From NCBI RefSeq assembly GCF_002205165.1, contig NZ_NIVS01000054.1:1-64000 (forward strand): a DNA stretch of 64,000 bases. The letters are read 5' to 3'. The position numbers and the translations under genes were made by a program. This DNA is from Stenotrophomonas maltophilia. Its GTDB lineage: Bacteria > Pseudomonadota > Gammaproteobacteria > Xanthomonadales > Xanthomonadaceae. Below are positions 53,473-62,446 of the stretch, one piece after another (the first letter of the stretch is position 1; each line of letters opens with the position of its first letter). The notes beneath the pieces were generated by a model, which saw only the letters and a program-made list of their open reading frames with translations, was not told the DNA's origin and ran no database searches.

Positions 53473-54069
53473 ATGCCTGCACCTGCCATGTCGCTGAACC
53501 CCGAATCCGTTGCCATTCCTGACGCCGCCCTGCGCAGTCAGCTTGACGCTTATACCCGCCGGCACCCCGAGCACGCGGCGTTGGCTGACGAATTCAGCAC
53601 ATTGCTGGACGATCCCGAAAATCCGTTCCTGCGCGAGCGTCTGGCCGGTCACTTCACCGGCAGCGCGTGGCTGGTGAGTGCCGACGGGCAACGCGTCCTG
53701 CTGACCCACCACCGCAAGCTGGACCGCTGGTTGCAGCTGGGCGGCCACGCCGATGGCGAGCGCGATCTGGCCCAGGTGGCGCTGAAGGAGGCCGAGGAGG
53801 AATCCGGGTTGACCGCGCTGGTGCTGGAGGATGGCGAGCTGTTCGACATCGACAAGCACTGGATCCCGGAACGCAGGGACGTATCGGGGCATTGGCACTA
53901 CGACGCGCGTTACGTGGTGCGGGCGCTGGGCAGCGAGCAGTTCGCGATCAGCGAAGAATCGCTGGCCCTGGCCTGGCGCGATATCCGTGACGTGGCCAAC
54001 GCGGCGATCGAGACCCCGGACGGTGATGATTCGCTGCCGCGTATGGCCAAACGCTGGCTGGCGCGTTGA
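53473..54069 (+). CDS. Nudix hydrolase
   Basis: A 198-residue protein. The Nudix-box-like segment is GGHADGERDLAQVALKEAEE followed by ESGL, with Lys in place of the usual Arg before the REUxEE core. It would hydrolyse a nucleoside diphosphate linked to another group; the substrate is unknown. ATG 53473 is chosen; ATG 53488 is also possible. It is convergent with serA across a strong hairpin. Confidence 0.82.
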   Translation: MPAPAMSLNPESVAIPDAALRSQLDAYTRRHPEHAALADEFSTLLDDPENPFLRERLAGHFTGSAWLVSADGQRVLLTHHRKLDRWLQLGGHADGERDLAQVALKEAEEESGLTALVLEDGELFDIDKHWIPERRDVSGHWHYDARYVVRALGSEQFAISEESLALAWRDIRDVANAAIETPDGDDSLPRMAKRWLAR

Positions 54070-54076
54070 TTCAACC

Positions 54077-54109
54077 GGGACGGGGGTAATTATTAATTAC
54101 CCCCGTCCC
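54077..54109. terminator. Perfect 14-bp hairpin between convergent genes
   Basis: GGGACGGGGGTAAT (54077-54090) and ATTACCCCCGTCCC (54096-54109) pair exactly around TATTA, between the Nudix gene stop and the serA stop. It is likely a bidirectional terminator, although it lacks a long T-run. Confidence 0.75.
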
Positions 54110-54111
54110 CA

Positions 54112-55353
54112 TTAATACAACACGCGGGTGCGCAGGGTGCCGGGAATCGCCGCCAGCTCCTCGCGGACCGCGCCGGCCTGGGCTTCGCTGGCGGTGATGT
54201 CGATCACCACGTAGCCGACCTTGGGGTCGGTGCGCAGGAACTGGCCGTCGATGTTGACGTTGTGGCGCGAGAAGATCTCGTTGACCTTGGAGAGCACGCC
54301 CGGCACGTTCTGGTGGATGTGCAGCAGGCGCAGGCTCTCGGCGTGTTCGGGCAGGGTCACCTCCGGGAAATTGACCGCCGACAGGGTGCTGCCGTTGTCG
54401 CTGTAGCGCACCAGCTTGGCCGCCACTTCCACGCCGATGTTGTCCTGCGCTTCCAGCGTGCTGCCGCCCACGTGCGGGGTCAGGATCACGTTGTCGTGCG
54501 CGGTCAGCGGCGAGACGAAGGCATCGCCATTGCCCTTGGGCTCGACCGGGAACACATCCAGCGCGGCGCCGCCGAGGTGCCCCGAGCGCAGCGCGGCATC
54601 CAGCGCGTCGATGTCGACCACGGTGCCACGCGCGGCGTTGATCAGGTGCGCGCCGGGGCGCATCCGGGCCAGTTCGTCGGCACCGATCATCCACTGCGTG
54701 GCGGGGGTCTCGGGCACATGCACGGTGACGATGTCTGCACGCGCCAGCAGGTCGTCCAGGCTGATCGCCGCACGGGCATTGCCCAGCGACAGTTTGGTTT
54801 CCACATCGTGGAAGATGACCTGCATGCCCATCGCCTCGGCCATCACGCCGACCTGGGTGCCGATATGGCCGTAGCCGATGATGCCCAGCGTCTTGCCGCG
54901 CACTTCATGGCTGCCGGCGGCCGATTTTGACCAGCCACCGCGATGGCATTCGGCGTTCTTCTGCGGGATGCCGCGGGTCAGCATGATCGCCTCGGCGATC
55001 ACCAGCTCGGCCACGCTGCGGGTGTTGGAGTAAGGCGCGTTGAACACCGGGATGCCGGCCAGTTCCGCCGCCTCCAGGTCCACCTGGTTGGTGCCGATGC
55101 AGAAACAGCCGACCGCCATCAGGCGCTTGGCGTTGGCCAGCACCTCCGCGCTGAGCTGGGTGCGCGAGCGGATGCCGACGATGTGGGCCTCGGCGATGCG
55201 CGCCTTCAGTTCGTCTTCGGGCAGCGCCTTGCTGTGCAGTTCGATCTGCGAATAGCCGGCCGCGGTGAACACGTCGATCGCGGTCTGGCTGACCCCCTCG
55301 AGCAACAGTACGCGGATATCCTGCTTCGGGAACGAGGTCTTTTTCGGCGACAT
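54112..55353 (-). CDS. serA: D-3-phosphoglycerate dehydrogenase SerA
   Basis: A 413-residue protein with a D-isomer dehydrogenase fold, the NAD-binding GIIGYGHIGTQVG and a C-terminal ACT domain (LLHIHQNVPGVLSKVNEIFS) expected to bind serine. It catalyses the first step of serine synthesis. The start ATG 55353 gives the usual length. It is divergent from a D-2-hydroxyglutarate-dehydrogenase-like gene, the known functional partner of SerA in several proteobacteria. Confidence 0.94.
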   Translation of the reverse strand: MSPKKTSFPKQDIRVLLLEGVSQTAIDVFTAAGYSQIELHSKALPEDELKARIAEAHIVGIRSRTQLSAEVLANAKRLMAVGCFCIGTNQVDLEAAELAGIPVFNAPYSNTRSVAELVIAEAIMLTRGIPQKNAECHRGGWSKSAAGSHEVRGKTLGIIGYGHIGTQVGVMAEAMGMQVIFHDVETKLSLGNARAAISLDDLLARADIVTVHVPETPATQWMIGADELARMRPGAHLINAARGTVVDIDALDAALRSGHLGGAALDVFPVEPKGNGDAFVSPLTAHDNVILTPHVGGSTLEAQDNIGVEVAAKLVRYSDNGSTLSAVNFPEVTLPEHAESLRLLHIHQNVPGVLSKVNEIFSRHNVNIDGQFLRTDPKVGYVVIDITASEAQAGAVREELAAIPGTLRTRVLY

Positions 55354-55572
55354 GGGCGGCGTGCGGCGTGTGGCGGCGGGAGCCCTCAACTATGCCAGAA
55401 GCCGGGCGCGATGGTGCGGTGCGCCAATCGCTCGCGAAACGGTTTCAGATGCACCTATTCTGAGCGCGAGGGCAGGGGCAGCCACAGGCCCGGCCACCTG
55501 GGGCCCCGCTACTGGACGCGGCGGGGAGTGGCTGGCAGGCTTGCGGGCTCCCCCGGCACCGCCAGACGCCCC

Positions 55573-56961
55573 ATGACCGATCCGCGCCTTGATTCGCTCC
55601 TGCACGACTGCCCCGGGCTGCGCCTGACGACCGATCCGGCCGATCTGGAGCACTACGGCCGCGACTGGACCCGGCGCTGGAGCCCGGCACCGCTGGCGAT
55701 TGCCTTGCCCAGCACGGTCGACGAGGTGCAGGCGACCCTGCGCTGGGCCACTGCCCAAGGCGTGGCCGTGGTGCCCTCCGGTGGCCGTACCGGCTTGTCC
55801 GGCGGCGCCGTGGCAGCCCATGGTGAATTGGTGCTCAGCCTGGAGCGGATGAACAAGCCGCTGGCCTTCGATGCGGTCGACCGCACCCTGACCGTGCAGG
55901 CGGGCATGCCACTGGAGGCGGTGCACAACGCCGCGCTCGAGCACGGGCTGATCTATCCGGTGGATTTCGCCGCGCGCGGCTCGTGCTCGATCGGCGGCAA
56001 CATCGCCACCAATGCAGGCGGCATCCGGGTGATCCGCTACGGCAATACGCGCGAGTGGATCGCCGGGCTGAAGGTGGTGACCATGGCCGGTGAGCTGATC
56101 GAGCTCAACAAAGGCCTGATCAAGAATTCCAGCGGCTACGACTTCCGCCAGCTGCTGATCGGTTCGGAAGGCACGCTTGGCGTGATCGTCGAAGCCACGT
56201 TGAAACTGACCGATCCGCCGCCGGCCAGCAACGTGATGCTGCTCGCGCTGCCCTCGTTCGAGGTGCTGATGCAGGTGTTTGCGGCCTTCCGCGAGCGGTT
56301 GCAGCTGCAGGCCTTCGAATTCTTCACCGACCGCGCGCTCGAACATGTGCTGGCACACGGCGCGCAGGCGCCGTTCGACGACGTCCACCCGTATTACGTG
56401 GTGACCGAATTCGCGGCCGGCGATGAGGCGCAGGAAGCGGCCGCGATGGCCGCGTTCGAAGACTGCATGGAACATGGCTGGGTCAGCGATGGCGTGGTCA
56501 GCCAGAGCGATGCACAGGCCGCGCAGTTGTGGCGCCTTCGCGAGGGCATCACTGAAGCGGTGGCGCGCTACAAGCCCTACAAGAACGATGTCTCGGTGCG
56601 CATCTCGGCGATGCCGGCCTTCCTCGCCGAAACCCAGGCGTTGATCGGGCAGGCCTACCCGCAGTTCGATGTGGTCTGGTTCGGCCATATCGGCGACGGC
56701 AACCTGCATATCAACGTGCTCAAGCCCGACGATACCGCCGATACCGAGTTCCTCACTCAGTGCGAGCACGTCACCAAACTGCTCGCCGGTGTGCTGAGCC
56801 GTTTCGATGGCAGCATCTCGGCCGAACACGGTATCGGCCTGGTCAAGAAGGGGTACCTGGACAGCACGCGCAGTGCACCGGAAATCGCGCTGATGAAGGC
56901 GGTCAAACGAGCGTTTGATCCCCAAGCGCTGCTGAATCCCGGCAAGGTGTTCGATCTCTGA
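55573..56961 (+). CDS. FAD-linked oxidase, probable D-2-hydroxyglutarate dehydrogenase
   Basis: A 462-residue flavoprotein of the GlcD/D-lactate dehydrogenase group. The FAD-binding segment has VVPSGGRTGLSGGAV and CSIGGNIATNAGGIRVIRYG; the C-terminal cap has WFGHIGDGNLHINVL and SAEHGIGLVKKGYL. SerA can reduce 2-oxoglutarate to D-2-hydroxyglutarate, and enzymes of this type recycle it; the divergent placement supports that role over glycolate or lactate oxidation. A longer in-frame extension upstream is antisense to serA and was not used. Confidence 0.85.
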   Translation: MTDPRLDSLLHDCPGLRLTTDPADLEHYGRDWTRRWSPAPLAIALPSTVDEVQATLRWATAQGVAVVPSGGRTGLSGGAVAAHGELVLSLERMNKPLAFDAVDRTLTVQAGMPLEAVHNAALEHGLIYPVDFAARGSCSIGGNIATNAGGIRVIRYGNTREWIAGLKVVTMAGELIELNKGLIKNSSGYDFRQLLIGSEGTLGVIVEATLKLTDPPPASNVMLLALPSFEVLMQVFAAFRERLQLQAFEFFTDRALEHVLAHGAQAPFDDVHPYYVVTEFAAGDEAQEAAAMAAFEDCMEHGWVSDGVVSQSDAQAAQLWRLREGITEAVARYKPYKNDVSVRISAMPAFLAETQALIGQAYPQFDVVWFGHIGDGNLHINVLKPDDTADTEFLTQCEHVTKLLAGVLSRFDGSISAEHGIGLVKKGYLDSTRSAPEIALMKAVKRAFDPQALLNPGKVFDL

Positions 56962-57022
56962 GGCAAGACAGGATTTCACGCAGCCTATACGCTCTGTGCT
57001 TTCCACCGCGAACGACACTCCG

Positions 57023-57319
57023 ATGATGCGTCCGATCCTGCTCCTTGCCGTGCTCGCCCTGCCGTTGTCGGCGATGGCCTCCAGTTTTGCCGGCAGCTCC
57101 GCCGGTTCCGCGTCCGGCGCCTCGTCGGCCGGTTCGTCCAGCTCGGGCGATGACAAGATCGTGCTCGATGCGCGCGACGACGCGGCGGCCTTTGTCGCCA
57201 GCGATGGCGCCATCCGCGGCGCACGCCTGGAAGCGGCGCTGCTGCACCTGCGCGAGCAGAGTGTCGCGCAGCAGCAGTCCAGCGACATGGCGCTGGCCAG
57301 GACGCTGCTGGCGCGCTGA
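57023..57319 (+). CDS. DUF2388 family exported protein
   Basis: A 98-residue protein with an N-terminal signal peptide (LLLAVLALPLSAMA), a Ser/Gly-rich linker and the conserved DUF2388 part (KIVLDARDDAAAFVASDGAI, RGARLEAALLHLRE). It is probably periplasmic with unknown function. Its stop overlaps the start of the DUF4105 gene (TGATG), so the two are coupled. Confidence 0.83.
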   Translation: MMRPILLLAVLALPLSAMASSFAGSSAGSASGASSAGSSSSGDDKIVLDARDDAAAFVASDGAIRGARLEAALLHLREQSVAQQQSSDMALARTLLAR

Positions 57320-59136
57320 TGCGACCGGCCGGTCAGGTCCGCCGCTGGCGCTGGGCGGTCCTGGTCGCGTGGCTCGCCGCGCCGTTCGCACAGGCGGCCC
57401 TGCAGCTGGAGCTGCAGCCGCAGGGATTGAACGCGGCGCAGATCGTGGCCGCCGAGCGCGCCCTGCAGCAGGTGCGCATGCGCCTGCCGCTGCCCTGGCA
57501 GGGACGCTTCCAGCACCCGGTGCAGGTGCGTTGGTCGGATACGCTCCCCGCGAACGTACACGGCCGTGCCCGCAACGGGGTGATCACCCTGCAGCGCGCC
57601 TTGCTGGACACGGTGCAGGACGGCCAACCGCTGCCGCGCCCGCTCGAGGCCGCGCTGATCCATGAGTTGACCCACGTGCTGGACCGTTCGCCGCAGGGCG
57701 GTTGGTCGGGCGATGCACGGCTGCGCGATCTGGCCGGCTGGCAGCGGCGCCCGTGGAAGCTGGGCCGCACCGCGAACGCCTTCAGTGGGCGCAGCCCGGA
57801 CGACTATGAGCGCACACGCCCGGCGGAGTTCCTGGCGGTCAACGCCGAACACGTGCTGCTCGATCCCGATTACGCCTGTCGCCGGCCAGCGGTCGCCGCA
57901 TGGTTCGCCGAGAACCTCGGGCCGTTCGAGCGCACGGTTGACTGCGACAGCCGCCTGCCGTTGATGCAGGCCGAAGAAGAGCCTGGCGCCGCGACTCTGC
58001 TGGAACTGGACCCGGCCCGGATCTACGCGGTCGACTATCTGCTCGCCGAAGGCAACGAACAGGTGATGAGCCGCTGGGGCCACAGCATGCTGCGGCTGGT
58101 GATCTGCGCGCCGGGCCGGCCGCGCGGACCGGCGTGCCGGATGGACCTGTCCCATCACCGCGTGTTGTCCTACCGGGCGTTCGTAGGCGATGTGCAGATC
58201 TCCAGCTGGCGCGGACTGACTGGATCCTATCCGTCGCGGCTGTTCGTGCTGCCGCTCAACCAGGTGATCAACGAATACACCCAGGTGGAACTGCGGGGGC
58301 TGTCATCGGTGCCGCTGGCGCTGGATGAGCCGGACATTGCCGGCCTGCTCGAGCGTGCTGCGCAGGTGCACTGGGGCTATGACGGCCGCTATCTGTTCGT
58401 CAGCAACAACTGCGCGGTGGAAACCGGCAAGCTGCTGCAGGAGGGCGTGCCGCGTCTGGCGTCGCCTGGGCTGAACCGGATCACCCCGCGCGGATTGCTG
58501 GCCCGCCTGGAGCGCCAGGGCGTGGCCGATGCCAGCGTGCTCGCCGACCGGGAGCAAGCGACACGCCAGGGCTACTACTTCGCCTCGGCCGAAGCGCATT
58601 ACCAGCACCTGTTCGATGTCGCCCGCCGGCAGCTGCCGCTGGGCACGACAACGGTGGGCGACTGGTTGCGGCAGCCTGCGAGCGCGCGGTCACCTTGGGT
58701 GGAGCAGGGCGATCTGCGCGCCACGGCCGCGCTGTTGCTGCTGGAACAGGCCGCCCTGCACCGCGAAGAACTGCGCGCACGCGACGCGCTGAAGCGGCTG
58801 CTCGCGCACCCAGGCACGGCCGATGCCGCGGCCCGTGACACCCTGCGCGCACTGCTGGACGACACCGGCCAGCTGACCAGGCCGGCCGCGCTGGTGCGGG
58901 GCGACGGCTACGGGCTGCCGTCAGCGGACGAGCGAATGCAGGCGGCCGATGCTGCGGCGCAGCTCAGTGCGCAGGGGGTGCCGGCCTGGAAGGCGCTGCA
59001 GCTGCAGCTCAGGCAACGTCTGCCAGCAGCGCAGCAACGCGAACTGGCCACGATCGACCGCAATCTGGCCCGGCTCGGTGCGCGGATGCGCGACCTGGCC
59101 CGCCAGGACGGGGTCACTGCCGCGGCAGCTCGATGA
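57319..59136 (+). CDS. DUF4105 (Lnb-like) protein with N-terminal zincin-like domain
   Basis: A 605-residue exported protein (signal peptide about residues 1-26). The N-terminal part has HELTH at 115-119 and a downstream RPAEFLAVNAEH, the layout of a zinc metallopeptidase. The DUF4105 domain follows, with H255 in WGHSML and C365 in SNNCAVETG, the His and Cys thought to form the active site of this NlpC/P60-like family, which includes the Lnb lipoprotein acyltransferase. The C-terminal 150 residues are helical. Its end overlaps the histidine-kinase gene by 23 bp, tail to tail. Confidence 0.85.
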   Translation: MRPAGQVRRWRWAVLVAWLAAPFAQAALQLELQPQGLNAAQIVAAERALQQVRMRLPLPWQGRFQHPVQVRWSDTLPANVHGRARNGVITLQRALLDTVQDGQPLPRPLEAALIHELTHVLDRSPQGGWSGDARLRDLAGWQRRPWKLGRTANAFSGRSPDDYERTRPAEFLAVNAEHVLLDPDYACRRPAVAAWFAENLGPFERTVDCDSRLPLMQAEEEPGAATLLELDPARIYAVDYLLAEGNEQVMSRWGHSMLRLVICAPGRPRGPACRMDLSHHRVLSYRAFVGDVQISSWRGLTGSYPSRLFVLPLNQVINEYTQVELRGLSSVPLALDEPDIAGLLERAAQVHWGYDGRYLFVSNNCAVETGKLLQEGVPRLASPGLNRITPRGLLARLERQGVADASVLADREQATRQGYYFASAEAHYQHLFDVARRQLPLGTTTVGDWLRQPASARSPWVEQGDLRATAALLLLEQAALHREELRARDALKRLLAHPGTADAAARDTLRALLDDTGQLTRPAALVRGDGYGLPSADERMQAADAAAQLSAQGVPAWKALQLQLRQRLPAAQQRELATIDRNLARLGARMRDLARQDGVTAAAAR

Positions 59137-60181
59137 CGAAGCGTGCGCCGCCCAGCGGGCTGGCGCCGCAGGCGACATGGCCGCCATGTGCGTCGGCAAT
59201 CGCCTTGACCACCGCCAGCCCCAGCCCGCTGCCACCGCGCTGACGCGAGCGCGAGCCATCGCCGCGCAGGAACGGATCGAAGATCTGCTCGCGCAGCGCC
59301 GCGTCGATCCCGGGGCCTTCATCGTCGATGGCGATCTGCACATGGGTGGCGGTGTCGTGCACCGCGATGCGGACCCGTCCCGGCGTCGCGTAGCGGCGTG
59401 CATTCTCCAGCAGTGCCATCAGTGCCTGCCGCACGCGGGTGGGGTCGCAATGCGCCGGATGTTCCTCGCGCGAGGTCTCCAGTTCCAGCACGAAGCCACT
59501 GCTGCGGAAGCCCGGATCGACCAGGGTCATGACCGAGTGCACTTCCTGCACCACATCATTGCGGGCACGGCGGACCTCCAGGCGCGCGCTGTCGGCCAGG
59601 CTCAGCACACGCAGATCCTCGATCAGCCGCGACAGCCCTTCGACCTGGGCCAGCAGGCTGCGGAACTGACCTTCATCCGGCGCGAACACCCCCTCGGCCA
59701 AGCCCTGCAGGCGGCCGCGCAGGATGGTGACCGGCGTGCGCAGTTCATGCGCGATCGCCGCGTGCCACATCACCCGGTCCGCCTCGATGTTCTGCAGCCG
59801 CCGCGCCATCGCGTTGAAGTCGTCCACCAGCAGCGCCACTTCACCCAGCGAGCGGTCACCCACGGTCGCGCGCGCACCGAGATCGCCATCGGCCAGCCGG
59901 CCGATGCTGTCCACCACCGCGTTGAGCGGGGTCAGGATGCGCTGGGACAACCGCACCGAGGCGGCCACCGCCAGCGTCAACCCGATCAGGGTCACGCCGA
60001 CCATCCAGACCAGTTCCGGGCCACTGGGCACCCAACTGACGGGTTCGTCCACACCGCCGGGATAGAAGGCCACCAGCACCGCATACAGCAGGTAGGAGCT
60101 GAGGATCACCATCACGATGACCGCCAGCACCATCATCGACATCGACAGCACGATGTGCCGGCTCAGGCCCGAGCGGCGCAT
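59114..60181 (-). CDS. Sensor histidine kinase (BaeS-like)
   Basis: A 355-residue protein with two membrane helices (about residues 10-38 and 58-78) around a short periplasmic part, a HAMP domain, the phospho-acceptor H145 in IAHELRTPVTIL and a C-terminal ATPase domain (LLENARRYATPG, DEGPGIDAAL, GGSGLGLAVVKAIADAHGG). It overlaps the response-regulator stop by one base (TGATG). The short sensor loop suggests an envelope or membrane signal. Confidence 0.93.
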   Translation of the reverse strand: MRRSGLSRHIVLSMSMMVLAVIVMVILSSYLLYAVLVAFYPGGVDEPVSWVPSGPELVWMVGVTLIGLTLAVAASVRLSQRILTPLNAVVDSIGRLADGDLGARATVGDRSLGEVALLVDDFNAMARRLQNIEADRVMWHAAIAHELRTPVTILRGRLQGLAEGVFAPDEGQFRSLLAQVEGLSRLIEDLRVLSLADSARLEVRRARNDVVQEVHSVMTLVDPGFRSSGFVLELETSREEHPAHCDPTRVRQALMALLENARRYATPGRVRIAVHDTATHVQIAIDDEGPGIDAALREQIFDPFLRGDGSRSRQRGGSGLGLAVVKAIADAHGGHVACGASPLGGARFVIELPRQ

Positions 60182-60963
60182 CAGTGGTCCGCCGCCAGCC
60201 GGTAGCCGACACCGCGCACGCTGGCCGGGACATTGGCCAGGCCGACATCGTCGAGTTTGCGGCGCAGCTTGCTGACATGGCTGTCCACGGTGCGTTCCAG
60301 CGCTTCACTTTCCGGCAGGCACTCGTGCATCAGTTCGCTGCGGCTGAAGATGCGCATCGGTGCCAGCGCCATGCAGTGCAGCAGTTTGTATTCGGTCAGG
60401 GTGAGCAGCAGTTCGTGGCTGTAGCCATCGCCTTCGACATGCACGGTGTGATGTTCCGGATCGATCACCAGGCTGCCTACGCGCAGGATCTCCGGCGCGC
60501 TCTGGCGCGGGGCGTTCAAAGTGCGCCGCAACACCGCACGCACCCGCGCGGCCACTTCAGCCGGGTTGAACGGCTTGACCACGTAGTCGTCCGCGCCCAT
60601 CCGCAGCGCGGTGAGCTTGTCAAGGTCCTGGTCGAGCGCGGTCAGCATGATCACCGGTGTGTCGCCGCGCTGGCGCAATGTGTTGAGCACGGTCCAGCCA
60701 TCCATGCCGGGCATCTGCACATCGAGCAGGACCAGGTCCGGCCGCGCGCTGCGGTGCAGGGCGAGGGCGTTCAGGCCGTCCTGTGCGCGCAGTGTGCGCA
60801 GGCCTTCGCGGGCCAGGTAGGCCGCGACGATGTCGGCGATCTCGGGTTCGTCCTCGACGATCAGGACCAGGGCATTGAGCGAATGGTCCCAGCGCGCGGT
60901 GGGGGCGCCGGGTGAATCGGAGGCGGTCATGCAGGGCAAAGCCGGAAGGTGCTTGTGCTCCAT
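60181..60963 (-). CDS. OmpR-family response regulator (BaeR-like)
   Basis: A 260-residue protein with a receiver domain (phospho-acceptor D81 in VLLDVQMPGMDGW, VIMLTALDQDLDKLTALRMG, DDYVVKPFNP) and a C-terminal winged helix (LTLTEYKLLHCM ... RTVDSHVSKLRRKLDDVG). GGAG six bases before ATG 60963 favours this start over the internal ATG 60930. Its targets are unknown; the small proteins encoded divergently from 61153 on are candidates. Confidence 0.92.
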   Translation of the reverse strand: MEHKHLPALPCMTASDSPGAPTARWDHSLNALVLIVEDEPEIADIVAAYLAREGLRTLRAQDGLNALALHRSARPDLVLLDVQMPGMDGWTVLNTLRQRGDTPVIMLTALDQDLDKLTALRMGADDYVVKPFNPAEVAARVRAVLRRTLNAPRQSAPEILRVGSLVIDPEHHTVHVEGDGYSHELLLTLTEYKLLHCMALAPMRIFSRSELMHECLPESEALERTVDSHVSKLRRKLDDVGLANVPASVRGVGYRLAADH

Positions 60964-61152
60964 CGTATCTCCACATTTCCTCCATCGAAACCCCACGGAG
61001 GCGGCGCAGACTGGCGCCATCGTGATTTCGGCCGGTGTTCCGGCAGCTGTGCTGCAGATGAAGAGCAAGAAGGGGAATGCCGCCCCGGCGGCGGTGGTGC
61101 AGGGATGGCGCGCGTACGGCGACGTGCCGCGACCGCGATGGCAGGTGCGCAC

Positions 61153-61548
61153 ATGAGCGCGGTGCTGCAACCGGCACACGTGGAGGCGGCCGAGGCGCGC
61201 CTGTGGGAGGCGCTGATCCAGTGGCAGCCGCAGCAGCTGCGCGCCCTGCTGTCACCGGCGCTGTTCCTGACCGACGATGATGGCCGGCGCCAGGATGCGT
61301 CTGCCTTGCTGGCCGGTTGGAATGCGCGGCACATCCGCGTTGTTGCGATCGAGCGGCAGCAGACCGAGCAGCTGGCCTGCGGGGCGATGGTGCTGGTGAC
61401 GGGTGAGCTGCGCATCCATCTCGATGGCGGGCAGGGCAGGCAGCTGCATTGCATGCGCCTGCTGCGGGTCTGGGCGCGCTGCACGGGCGCACCCGGGGTG
61501 CATCTGCTCTCGCTGTGCATGCTGCCGGCGACGCCACGTACGCACTGA
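61153..61548 (+). CDS. Small protein, possibly NTF2/SnoaL-like
   Basis: A 131-residue protein. AEARLWEALIQWQPQQLRAL, LLSPALFLTDDDGRRQDASA and the later VTGELRIHL ... MRLLRVWAR have the helix and sheet rhythm of DUF4440/SnoaL-like domains. The match is by pattern only. It is divergent from the two-component genes and is probably cytoplasmic. Confidence 0.6.
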   Translation: MSAVLQPAHVEAAEARLWEALIQWQPQQLRALLSPALFLTDDDGRRQDASALLAGWNARHIRVVAIERQQTEQLACGAMVLVTGELRIHLDGGQGRQLHCMRLLRVWARCTGAPGVHLLSLCMLPATPRTH

Positions 61549-61651
61549 ACCGCGTGTTCAGGCCTGCCGCCGGGGTCAGCGTCGCTTCACCCGCTCTCAC
61601 GGCGCGACAGGTACGATCAAGTGTTGTCGACGTTATCGCAAGGAGTCCTTC

Positions 61652-62401
61652 ATGCGCGCATCCCCCTGGTTGTTGAGCTTGGCCATTACCGGCGCACTCG
61701 CCGCCTGCCAACCGACCAACGAGAGCGGCCCCGCCGCCGCTGGCACGGAAGCGCCCCCTCCGATGGATGCCTCCACCACCGACGAGCGCAGCTATGCGTT
61801 CCGCTGTGGCGAGCTGGAAGTACACGCCACCTATCGCGGCCAGGATTCGGCCACGGTGGTGGTAGGTGACCGCACCTTCGCGATGTCCTCGCAACCGGCC
61901 GCATCCGGCGCGAAGTATGGCGATGGGCAGGGCAACGAATTCTGGACCAAGGGCACCACCGACGGGATCCTGATCCTCAAGGGCGAGCCGGACCGCACCT
62001 GCACCGGGAGCGGCGAACAGGGCGGCGAAGCACCGCCGGCCAATGCGGCCGCCAAGGCCGACACGCAGGCCGATGCCGATGCCGCGGGCGGGTTCCGCGC
62101 GACCGGCAATGAGCCCGGCTGGCTGGCCCAGGTTGGCGCGGGTGCCACCCCGGCACTGCATATCGAAATGGATTACGGCGAGCGCAAGCTCGAGATTCCC
62201 AGCCCGACCCAGGGCCGTGACGGCTGGTCCGGCACCGCGGCCGATGGCACGCCGGTCAAGCTGACCTTCCAGCGCACGGTCTGCCAGGACGACATGAGCG
62301 GGCAGGCCTTCGGGGCCACCGCGATGCTGACCGTCGGCGCCCGCCAGTACCACGGCTGCGGCGATTTCGCCGGTGCTCCGTCGCTGGCTGCCAAGCCCTG
62401 A
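61652..62401 (+). CDS. Lipoprotein with MliC-like domain and COG3650-like C-terminal domain
   Basis: A 249-residue lipoprotein; LAAC places the lipidated cysteine at residue 19. The first domain (YAFRCGELEVHATYRGQDSA ... FWTKGTTDGILILKG) resembles MliC/PliC, the membrane-bound inhibitors of C-type lysozyme. After an Ala/Asp-rich linker, the second (GFRATGNEPGWLAQVG ... TVCQDDMSGQAFGATAML) resembles the COG3650 envelope domain. AAGGAG precedes the ATG. It may protect the wall against lysozyme; that is inference from the first domain. Confidence 0.75.
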   Translation: MRASPWLLSLAITGALAACQPTNESGPAAAGTEAPPPMDASTTDERSYAFRCGELEVHATYRGQDSATVVVGDRTFAMSSQPAASGAKYGDGQGNEFWTKGTTDGILILKGEPDRTCTGSGEQGGEAPPANAAAKADTQADADAAGGFRATGNEPGWLAQVGAGATPALHIEMDYGERKLEIPSPTQGRDGWSGTAADGTPVKLTFQRTVCQDDMSGQAFGATAMLTVGARQYHGCGDFAGAPSLAAKP

Positions 62402-62412
62402 TCGAAGGGAAG

Positions 62413-62442
62413 GCACCGGATGCGCATCCGCGCGTCCGGTGC
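62413..62442. terminator. Hairpin between convergent lipoprotein genes
   Basis: GCACCGGA and TCCGGTGC pair over eight bases with a 14-base loop, between a plus-strand and a minus-strand stop codon. It is a probable bidirectional terminator without a T-run. Confidence 0.55.
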
Positions 62443-62446
62443 GTGG

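Noticed and set aside
55390..58158. 922-residue minus-strand ORF across the flavoenzyme and DUF4105 genes
   Set aside because: Crosses several real genes antisense and lacks any domain pattern.
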